A stretch of DNA of 64,000 nucleotides. Source: Ypsolopha sequella. Lineage: Eukaryota > Arthropoda > Insecta > Lepidoptera > Ypsolophidae. The DNA is taken from contig OW204011.1 in assembly GCA_934047225.1 (NCBI GenBank), positions 18,302,339 through 18,366,338 of the forward strand. Reading direction: 5' to 3'. The notes under the pieces are model-generated. The model made no database searches and had not been told where the DNA came from. It saw nothing but the letters and a program-made list of their open reading frames with translations. A program made the position numbers and the translations under genes. This document shows positions 32,456-41,706 of this stretch, piece after piece (position 1 is the first letter of the stretch; every line of letters begins with the position of its first letter).

Positions 32456-34257
32456 CCCATCGTTGCCTGCAGAGAGCGTGTGAACTTGACCTTGGCAGCA
32501 TCCATCGCTAACAGTCTCCCCACCGTGCGCAGAACCATCCTTTGGTCGCGACGATGCAGGAACCAGCACGACGATCCATGACACCGGTCTCCTGAATGTT
32601 CCGCCAGCTGTTCGGACTTCGACGATTCTCGTTCTTCTCGTCCCAATCATTGCTTTGTCGTCGAATGATCCAATGACTGGTGCTCCGTTTGATCGTCCCA
32701 GGAGGAAGTGGTTTGGCGTTAGGCTTTCTTCATCTGCTGGATCAGTGCTCACGTTCGTCAATGGTCTGGAGTTAACCATGTGCTCTATCTCAGTGAGCAG
32801 TGAGTGCAGTGTTTCTTCAGATGGTGCCTTCTCTTTGAGCGTAGCGTAGAGTGGTGTCTTGACTGTTCTGACCATTTGCACCCATGCTCCTGCCATTTTT
32901 GGTGCTCCTGGCGGTACGATCTTCCAACGAATTCCTTGGCCTTGAATCTTCTGCTCTGGGTCTTCTTTCTTCATCTTCTCGAACTCTTCTTTCAGCTCAC
33001 GTTCTGCTCCGACGAAATTAGTTTCATTGTCGCTGTAGAGAGTGGCCGGTGTTCCTCTTCTTGCTGCCATCCTCCTCAGTGCCATGATCATGGAACTGGT
33101 GCTGAGTGTTTGCGCCAGCTCTAAATGTATTGCCCTTGTAGTGAGGCAAGTGAAGAGTACGCCCCAGCGTTTTTCATTTCGTCGGCCTATGGTGATCTTC
33201 ATTGGCCCAAAGTAGTCGACAGCAGCGTATGTAAATGGTCGTTGATGATGTTGTAGTCGTTCTCCTGGTAGGTCTCCGTCGGTGGTCTCTGCGGTGTGTT
33301 TTTCTTCATACGGCACCACTGCCATTGATGAATCAGTTTTCTGATGCTGGATCTCATTCCTGTGATGTAGTATTGTTGCCGTAATTCATTCATCACCGTC
33401 GCATGGTTTCCGTGGTAGCAGCGTCTATGGTAATCTTCCATAATCAGGCGTGTGATTCTGTATCTTCCTTCCAGCACTGCGGGTTTCTTCACAGTGTCTT
33501 GTACGCCAGTAACCTTTTCGATGCAGCCTTTGACTCGGAGTACTTCTTCCTCATCTAAATAGACTTCGAATCTGCTGAGTTTGCTTGATTTTTTCAACAG
33601 TTGATTCTTCTTTAGGCGATTGATTTCTTCGCTAAAGCAGTCTTCTTGGCTCTTCTTTATTAAAAGTATTTCTGCTCGTCTTTTGTATGACTCGTCTATT
33701 GGTAGAAATTTCTTTTCTTCCATCTTCTTGGGGTGCGTGATCCTTTTCTTCTTCTTATTTTTGGAATAGGGTTTCCAGTTCTTGTCTTCATGTGCGGCCA
33801 TTATGATATTCTTCTTTCTGCAGATGTCGATGAACATGAGAATTCTTGCCATGGTTTTCAGTAGTTTCTTACATGTTGAGAAGCGCTCTTCATCTGGAGT
33901 GGATGGTTGTAGACAATTAATGGTTGCTACTCTTTCTATTTTCTCTTCTCCTGTTGGCTCCACTTTGTTCTGGAACCTGTTGATTGGCCAGTTCTGCTCT
34001 GTTGTCTGCAGGAAGGATGGTCCGGTAAACCACGCAGATTAATCGGTGAAATCTCTTGGAACACCACGGGTGGCTTCATCGGCTGGATTCTGTTTAGTAG
34101 GGACCCATCTCCATTCGTCTGGTTTGGTAAGGTCTTCTATTTCAGCCAATCTGTGCGCCACGAAGGTCTTGAATTTTTTTGGCTCTGTCTTGATCCATTG
34201 TAGTACTGTACTGGAGTCTGACCAAAAAACTTTCTTCTTTATTCCTAGGTATGTTTC
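32456..34257 (-). pseudogene. Minus Pao pol: RNase H end, integrase and C-terminal region
   Basis: From 34257 downwards: KKKVFWSDSSTVLQWIKTE and NPADEATRGVP (RNase H end), a TAA at 34039-34041, the zinc-binding region with HRRCYHGNHATVMNEL (about 33400), a one-base deletion near 33285 that shifts the frame, and the integrase core with VDYFGP, YSDNETNF and GAWVQM. The plus copy has GAWERM, so the catalytic glutamate is lost, and DNG has become DNE. About 210 bases of the DUF5641 region are deleted (DDKAMIG joins TRRTRIVEV near 32640). The end is cut by the jockey-like insertion at 32454. Confidence 0.9.
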
Positions 34258-34813
34258 TGTAGTAAAAACTATTATTAGCTGTTGGAACAGGGGCCCATAA
34301 GCTGTCCCTAATCTACATCCGTGTAAATATAAGCTGCTTATATTCTAAAATAGGTAAGTACAAAATTTTCCTACCAGAAAGTGGTACTTAGGAGATGTCC
34401 TGCAGTAGACGGAGTCCAAGTGTATGCCGGTGTTGTGTCACGTTGATCACCTCCACGGAGAACCCTAAACACAACCCACCTATCCCCAGGATGCATCCAA
34501 AACCCAGAAGATATGGTAACCGGTCAATGTTTTAACACTTGTTGAAAACCGCGTGTATGTAGATTATGTCTCACAAAAAGAACAGTATCAAAAGGTGCCT
34601 TCCCGGGCAATATAGTCAGACCCTGACTCACAAATATTTATATGATATTCACATCAATATATCCCCGTTTTAATCACTTTATATACCAAAAATCGACCTC
34701 GATTATTCCAGGAACATTTCCCCCGTCTTTCCGTGACAGCTCCGAGTGTCCATAGACAAAAAACCATAGACCACTGTCGGATACCTTCAAAAATATACAT
34801 TTTATCCGAAACA
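34258..34813 (-). repeat. Solo LTR in the RNase H region
   Basis: 556 bp from TGTAGTAAAA to CCGAAACA, with a 5-bp duplication GTTTC on both sides (34253-34257 and 34814-34818). On the minus strand a TATATAAAG (about 34677-34686) fits a TATA box, so the LTR probably reads on that strand. Family unknown; 5-bp duplications occur in Pao and Copia. Confidence 0.82.
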
Positions 34814-35021
34814 GTTTCTTTGGTTACGCTTCTGGCCAGCCTGCTGCCAAGTAAGGCAGATTGCAGCTCAAGACGCGCGACTGAAATTGGCTTCGTTGGC
34901 GTGACCTTGGCTTTCCCTGCAATGAGCACTACTCTGATGCTGCCGTCTTCTTCAGTGGTTCTCCAGTATACGGCGGCTGCGTACGCTTCTTCGCTGGCAT
35001 CTACGAACGTGTGAAGCTCTC
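34814..35021 (-). pseudogene. Minus Pao pol: first part of RNase H
   Basis: Minus-strand reading ELHTFVDASEEAYAAAVYWR, GKAKVTPTKPIS and LGSRLARSVTKET, the same as residues of the plus copy at about 1963-2170. It is bounded by the solo LTR on one side and by the CTCTC duplication of the 1-kb LTR on the other. Confidence 0.9.
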
Positions 35022-35287
35022 TGTGCAGCACAGCCTCACGATAGCTCAGTGGGTTGGGCCGTACTGCACTATAATAGATTGCCGGGTTGTGGAAATCAAC
35101 AAACACGCCGCTTTGTGGACCCAAGGAGTGCAGTCAGGAACTAGGTAGAGTGCCAGATCTTCTACTTTTCTATTTCCTTTTTGGAATACTGCTCGGAATG
35201 TGAATGAATGTGGACGGCGCTCCACCCGTTTTTATAGTAGTTTTCCTGTACGCACACATAGGCATTCTACCTCCCCCCCTGGAGCAC
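35022..35287 (-). repeat. 1-kb Pao-type LTR in the minus Pao element, 3' segment
   Basis: Starts TGTGCAGCACAGCC just after CTCTC (35017-35021). It is the reverse complement of the last 260 or so bases of the LTR at 37069-38081, including a TATAAAAA (as TTTTTATA near 35230). It stops where the plus-strand CR1-like element begins. Confidence 0.88.
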
Positions 35288-35288
35288 G

Positions 35289-35918
35289 GAGTTGCTGTCC
35301 ATCAAGCAAACCGTCACAGCCATGCCAGAGGCTGAAGTCTCCTCTCTGCATAAAACCATTGCGCAACTCCGGAGCGATCTCAACGAACGCGATCAAGCCT
35401 CACTCTCGAACGACGTCGAGATTACCGGAATCCCGGAATTCGACAGCGAACTCTCGGGCCACATAGTTCTTGCCATCGCAACCAAATTAGGAGTGCAGCT
35501 GGAGGAACGTGATGTGGTGAGCGTGACCCGCGCGGGAGCCCGCCGCCGCCCGGCAGTGGGCGAGTCGACCCCAATGCGGCCGCGACCGCTTGTAGTGCGC
35601 CTCACTCGCCGCGTGCTACGTGACGACCTCCTTAAGGGCGCCCGGGTGCGGCGAGGGGCAACATCCACGGACTTGGGTTTTCCACCACATCAGCCCCAGC
35701 CCTTTCACGTCAACGAACGCCTCACCAAAGCGAACCGCTTATTATTTGGCAGAGCGCGTGAACTCCGACGTAAATACAACTGGCGGTTCGCCTGGACTCG
35801 CGAAGGACGGGTCTTTGTTCGGCAGAACGAGGGATCACCGGCGCACCCAATTCGCACAGATAAGGACCTTGATGCCGCTTTTCATATTGTTGATAACGCT
35901 ACCGCTACTCTTGCGTAA
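35289..35918 (+). CDS. ORF1 of the plus CR1-like element, 5' partial
   Basis: Open from the left junction to TAA 35918, about 209 codons. It has a short helical region (TIAQLRSDLNERDQ), then NDVEITGIPEF, RPLVVRLTRR and RFAWTREGRVFVRQNEG. This resembles the L1-ORF1/FP25-like RNA-binding proteins of insect CR1-group elements and is related to the ORF1 at 45040-45771, which shares the WTREG-VF stretch. The N-terminus was removed by 5' truncation. It probably binds element RNA. Confidence 0.75.
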   Translation, partial: ELLSIKQTVTAMPEAEVSSLHKTIAQLRSDLNERDQASLSNDVEITGIPEFDSELSGHIVLAIATKLGVQLEERDVVSVTRAGARRRPAVGESTPMRPRPLVVRLTRRVLRDDLLKGARVRRGATSTDLGFPPHQPQPFHVNERLTKANRLLFGRARELRRKYNWRFAWTREGRVFVRQNEGSPAHPIRTDKDLDAAFHIVDNATATLA

Positions 35919-36420
35919 TCGGTGCCCGACTGTGTGGTTGTTACATATTAATCCTCGTATTAGTGGTTTGAATTGTCACTTTTGCACTACCATATTATAC
36001 ATTACTTTTACTTTATCTAATATCATGTTTATGTTTAGAACTTTTACAATCAAGCTCGTACATGTTTGCTGTGACGCTAATTACTTATATATCTTACTAA
36101 CACTAATTTATTCAACTTGCATCTACAAAATGTTCGTGTACATTTATTGCTGTATAGGTTTGCGCTTTGTTTGTATGTTGGTAAATGTATTTTTATCGAC
36201 AGTTGGTCTCAGAGATACCTTCGCTGTGTCGCTCCGCTTTGTATTTTATAATAGGTCATTATCATGTCAGTGTAATAGTGTGTATGTAGAATGTATGTAT
36301 ATAGAAGTGCATATTTATAATAAGTGTATATTTACAATAATCCTTACATTTAAAGATCATATCTATTATTTAAAAAATATATATGTAACTATATATTACA
36401 ATGACTTAATCAAAGTCCTT
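35919..36420. other. AT-rich spacer between ORF1 and ORF2
   Basis: Changes abruptly from the GC-rich ORF1 to AT-rich DNA. No convincing gene; the long overlapping frame here is not conserved in character. Confidence 0.5.
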
Positions 36421-36432
36421 TAGAGTTGGGTT

Positions 36433-39400
36433 ATTCAATGCTGGTTCCCTAGGTACAGGACATGATGAGCTAACGGTTGCCATGGGTAATTTCTCGGCCG
36501 ATTTGGTAGCCATTAATGAGACGTGGCTCCGTGAGGGGGAAGAGGGGCGCGCGCCCGCTGTGCCCGGCTATCGCTTGCGCCACATCCCACGTCCGAGCGA
36601 GCTGCGTGACTGCGGCGGTGGCGTCGGTTTCTATGTGCGGCGCGGCGTCTCCGCCAGGCTCTGCGCGCATCCTCCCGCACCCACCGTACTCGTAGAGCAG
36701 ATATGGCTCCGCGTTAACGTTGCTGGAAAAAAACTAATCGTCGGCACGGCCTATCGCCCCCAATGGCTGAACGCTGACACGTTCTTTGATGCGATTACGG
36801 ACTCCATAACTTCCATGACCGGTTACGACAATGTCTTGTTAATGGGTGACTTTAACATTAACTTTGTTGACTGTTGCGATAAGAACTATATTCGTTTGAC
36901 ACAATTTTTTAATTCTTTAAAACTGACACAACTTGTTGACAAACCGACTCACTTCACTGACCACAGTGAAACAACGGTCGACCTAGTCTGTACTGATGCA
37001 CAAGTCTGTAACTCTGATGTACATTTTATACCAGATCTCGGTAGGCACGCTTTTATTACCGTGGACCTTGTGCACGACGAGACACGCGCGCCTCTAGCGG
37101 AAAATATGTGAACTACGCGAATTTAGGGTATAGTTGCGCGGCGTTACCTAACAGACGCATTTTTACAGATTTTCGCGTTTTTCGGGAAAATATCACGGAC
37201 TTTTCATGTAAATAAGTATGTAAATAGCATAGTATTAAGTTTAGGAAAATAAATAAATTAGTCCCGTGTGTTTATTTACTCGGATAGCTGCAACTTAGTA
37301 CAAGCATGAATAAGTAGATAAAACAGCTATCCGACTACGAATGAATAAAGAAGCATTAAAATAACTTAGTAAATAGCTTAATAGAATACAGTAAATAGTT
37401 ACAAGATAGCAAGATCTTGCAGAATAAAGATAATTTCCTATGATTGTTTCATTGATACGCCTAGCTAGGTCCTAGAATAAGACCTAGGTATAAGATAGGC
37501 TACAAGACATCGATCAAGGTACTTAGGTATGCTAAGTAGTCTGTAAATAGGCATTACAGCATGATATGTTAGCGTTACGACGGTGGGAAGCAGACTGAGG
37601 ACGGTTGGCCATAGAGGGCGCGTATTTATACTCCTGAGGTGGGGGTTGAGGTAATATAAATACCCGCGCAGTACATTTTCGGCCGCCAGTCAGCTCCCAG
37701 ACGTCGTAGCGTAATGATCGTAGTACGTATGTGTAGACCTAAGGATCTAGAATAAGTTAAAGATAAGAATTAATTGTAAATAGAATGATTAAGCATGAAT
37801 AAATAATAAAATAGTGCTACAGGGGGGTGAGGTAGAATGCCTATGTGTGCGTACGAGAAAACTAGTATAAAAACGGGTGGAGCGCCGTCTACATTTCATT
37901 CACATTCCGAGCAGTATTCCGAAAAGGAAATAGAAAAGTAAGAAGATCTGGCACTCTACCTAGTTCCTGGCTGCACTCCTTGGGTCCACAAGCGGTGTTT
38001 TTGTTGGCTTTCACACCCCGGCAATCTATTATAGTGCAGTACGGCCCGACCCACTGAGCTATCCTGAGGCTGTGCTGCACAGACCTTAAGGTAAAAAAGC
38101 AAAAATTGCCATCGAGACGTATATCCTACCAACCTTTCAAGGACATTGACCGTGATCTTTTTGACAAAGACTTGGATTCGACTGACTGGGAAAGTGTTAT
38201 TTTACTGGAAAGTGTTGACGAAATGGTGAAACTGTATAACAAACTTATAACTGAACTTTTTGACAGACACCCACATATTAAGACTGTAGTTGTAAAGGAA
38301 ACTCCAAAACCATGGCTCACATCTAATGTGCGTCTGATGATGCGTCTTCGTGATAAGGACCACAAAAGGTACAAGGAAACCAAGCAGGACGTGCACAAAA
38401 AGTACTACATAGACTTAAAACACCTTGTTTCAACGTCAATTTTTTACGAAAAACGTGCCTATTTTGAAGAAAACATCAACCAGTGTGTTGGTGACTCTAG
38501 GCGTCTGTGGAAAAACCTCAAAGGCACGGTTTTTCCAGACAAACGGAATCTGGAGTTGCCCTCACACTTTGATGACGCCGACGCAATCAACGATCACTTT
38601 GTGAATGTACCAGGGAAGACTGACGTTAATATATCTGACTTGACTTTTTTTGAATTTCACCGACACGATAAAGCAAAAAACTTTACCCTAACGACAGTTA
38701 CACCGTTCACCATTTCGAAAATCTTGTCTGCAATTAAGACACATGCTACTGGACTTGACTCAATAGGTATTGATATGATCTTATTGACATTACCTACAAC
38801 ATTACCGATTTTGACTGCGATAATCAACAGAAGCATCTCGACTAACACTTTCCCACGTGACTGGAAGATTGCGAAAGTTACTCCGCTTCCTAAAAAACCC
38901 AATCCTGTCAACATTTCTGATCTCCGTTCCATCAGCATCCTTCCTTGCATGTCTAAGGTACTTGAGAGGGTTGTATATAATCAGCTGTCGGGATATCTGG
39001 AGGAGTCTAGTATTTTGCCGGAATTGCAGTCCGGGTTCCGTAGAGGGCGAGGAACGGCGACTGCATTGGTTGATGTAGTGGACAACGTGCTGTCAGCGCT
39101 CGATGACAGAAAGAGTACAATTTTGGTATTGTTAGACTTCTCCAGAGCTTTTGACTGCCTGGATACCTCCCTCTTATTATCGAAGATGTCGTATTATGGA
39201 TTTGATAATGCTACGGTACGGTGGTTTGATAATTACCTGTCGGGCCGGGCACAGGTTGTGGGGTTGCAGGGGATCAATGGCACTGTGCGTTACTCTACTA
39301 CACAGGAACTGTCAAGAGGTGTCCCACAGGGATCTATCCTTGGACCCTTACTGTTCATTTTATTTAGCGCAGACATTGTCACGCAGATCCAAAACTGCAG

Positions 39401-40291
39401 TTACCATATATACGCCGACGACACACAGCTTTATATATTGGCTAATTCATCAGATACGGCTAATGCAGTGCGCCAAATAAATAGTGATCTGAATCGTATT
39501 GCCACGTGGTCAGATAGGAGCTGTCTGGTACTAAACCCTAGCAAGTCCAAGTATCTTGTGCTTGGTACCAAACATCAAGAACTGTGCAAGAACTTGCCGT
39601 CAATGATATAGCTATTATGAGCAAACCAGTAGAGAGGGTTGTAGAAGCCAAAAACCTCGGATTGCTGATGGATGGTGAACTACGCTTTGAAAACCACATT
39701 AGTAAAGTAGTCAGCAACTGCTTCTATCGCCTAAAAGTTCTGTATTATATACGCGATTACCTTAGAACTGATTTGCGTGTTAGTCTTTGTGAGTCGCTGA
39801 TATTATCCAGACTAAACTACTGTGACGTTGTCTATGGTGGCTGTATACTTGGCAGGACAAGAAAGCTAATACAGCGTGTGCAAAACGCATGCGCACGGTT
39901 CTGTTTCAAAGTCCCTCCCAGGTCCCATACTACTCCATACTTGAACACCGCAAAGCTTCTTAACATGGAGGCTCGAAGAAAGCTACATCTTGCCACGCTA
40001 CTTTTTGGTGTAGTACGCACCAAAACACCAACCTACCTGTACAACAAGCTCAAGTGGTCGTCCCGCCAGCGCGGTGTCCACAGAGAGAAAATTCGCGTTC
40101 CCGCACACAGAACGACGGCATTCCGTGGCAGTTTTAAATATGCGGCGTCCAAGTGCTGGAACAATATTCCTCCCCCAGTCCGTGAAGTGACTAGTAGGTG
40201 TGCTTTTGGGCGCAAGCTCAGGGCATTTTTTTGCTTGAACAGCAGAGACTACCTTTTCCTGTCCAAACTTCTCGCCGCTAGTCTGACTTAA
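36433..40291 (+). pseudogene. CR1-like ORF2 endonuclease-RT, split by an LTR and frameshifted
   Basis: The endonuclease begins about 36433 (VGLFNAGSLGTG; no in-frame ATG upstream, the next ATG is 36482) with INETWLREG, GTAYRPQ, MGDFNINF, VDLVCTD and DLGRHAFITVDL, where the LTR at 37069 interrupts it. It resumes in frame at 38087 (KVKKQKLPS). The RT has LRSISILPCMSKVLERVV, LLDFSRAFDCLD, GVPQGSILGPLLF and YADDTQLY. A frameshift near 39584-39611 separates the last 230 residues (to TAA 40291), which include LGLLMDGELRF. Without the LTR the protein would have about 950 residues. It is related to the RT at the end of the window. Confidence 0.88.
37069..38081 (+). repeat. 1-kb Pao-type solo LTR in the CR1-like element
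   Basis: 1,013 bp, TGTGCACG to GCTGCACA, with a 5-bp duplication GACCT (37064-37068 and 38082-38086). It shares a core (TTAGGGTAT, then GCGCGGCGTTACC and ACAGAC) with the Pao LTR at 4196, so it belongs to a related Pao lineage. TATAAAAA near 37865 is followed by TCATTCACATTC. It contains inverted repeats (CGGATAGCTG with CAGCTATCCG near 37281-37333; GCGCGTATTTATA with TATAAATACCCGCGC near 37618-37671). The same family, in the opposite orientation, is the LTR in which this whole element sits. Confidence 0.9.
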
Positions 40292-40720
40292 ATCGCATCA
40301 AAGACCTAGAGTTGTTCTGCAAACTTTTTATTTATTTAATACTTTAAAGTAAATTAAGTTATATTATTTATGTATACCTATATATTTCATTTATATCGCA
40401 TCATATTAGTTTAAGTAATACTTATTACATATTTTATTAATATTTTAGAAATGTAGTTTTATAGTTTCATGGTATATATATATATAAATATGTAGCTATT
40501 ACTGTTATTATTTATTTATTTATTGCCTACTGCACAGCGCCGCTCTGCACCTGGTACGCTCATGAGTCACCAGCAGGCACTGACTGAAAATCAGCGCTGA
40601 GGGACTACACCTTCAGCACATCGCTGAGTCAGTTGCCTTTTTCAGCAACAGCCTATCGTATAGTTTTAATGTAATTTTAATTAAAAAAATGCCGAAATAA
40701 ATGTGTTTCTTTCTTTCTTT
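40292..40720 (+). other. 3' untranslated region of the plus CR1-like element
   Basis: AT-rich, with a GC-richer stretch at about 40530-40640 (CACCAGCAGGCACTGACTG and a partner CAGCGCTGAGGG that can fold) and an AATAAA at about 40697, followed by (CTTT)n. Confidence 0.6.
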
Positions 40721-41323
40721 CTATTTTATTGTTTATTTATATTTAATCATCTTATTTACAAATAATACTTATCTTTGACTTATTCTAGATACTTAGGTCT
40801 ACACATACGTACTAAGATCATTACGCTACGACGTCTGGGAGCGGACTGGCGGCCGAAAATGTACTGCGCGGGTATTTATATTACCTCAACCCCCACCTCA
40901 GGAGTATAAATACGCGCCCTCTATGGCCAACCGTCCTCAGTCTGCTTCCCACCGTCGTAACGCTAACAGACCATGTGGATATGCCTATTTGCAGATTACT
41001 TAGGTATTTTCTAGCATACCTAAGTACCTAGATCTACTTATTATTGCCTATCTTATACCTAGGTCTTACTTTAAGACCTAGCTAGACGTATAAATGAAAC
41101 AATCATAGAAAATCATCTTTATTCTGCAAGATCTTTGTAACTATTTACTGTACTGTATTTACTGAGCTATTTACCAAGTAATTTTAATGCTTATTTACTT
41201 ATTCAGAGTCAGATAGCTGCTTAATCTACTTATTCATGCCTATGATATGTTGCAGCTACCTGAGTAAATAAACACACGGTACTAATTTATTTATTTTCCC
41301 AAACTTAATTATATGCTATTTAC
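40721..41323 (-). repeat. 1-kb Pao-type LTR, middle segment
   Basis: Reverse complement of about 37210-37815 of the intact LTR, with the CGTCCTCAGTCTGCTTCCCA and CGACGTCTGGGAGC landmarks. It ends GCTATTTAC, where the minus CR1-like element begins. Confidence 0.88.
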
Positions 41324-41706
41324 AATACAATACAATACAATACAATACAGCTTTATTGGTACACCACAAAAGAAAAATAATACAATTAATTGAACTTAAA
41401 AATACGAGTACAGAGGGTAAGTACAAATAGGCGGTCTTATCGCTTAAAGCGATCTCTTCCAGACAACCTTTAGGTGGAAAAAAAACATTAAAATTGCTGA
41501 AAGAGGCGGTGTACATATAAAATAAGATATATAAAGTAGAAGCCAGATTATATGAATAATAATACATACTAATACATATATGTATACAATACATATACCT
41601 ACATATATAAATAATTGTTTCAAACATAATAAATACATTTTACAAATATACAATTTAAAAAAAAGTAAATATAAAAGCTCTGAATACAAAATATGGTGCA
41701 GAAGAG

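Larger units (their letters stand above)
35288..40720 (+). mobile_element. CR1-like non-LTR element (plus strand), 5'-truncated
   Basis: Begins inside ORF1 and ends with a (CTTT)n tail at about 40706-40720. It splits the 1-kb LTR: left flank CTGGAGCAC, right flank CTATTTTATTG, which are adjacent in the LTR at 37069-38081 (reverse strand). No target duplication longer than one base is visible. It carries another LTR at 37069. Confidence 0.85.

Noticed and set aside
35620..36423. 267-codon frame rich in I, Y, F and C
   Set aside because: It overlaps ORF1 in another phase and the AT-rich spacer; composition follows base content and no domain is visible.
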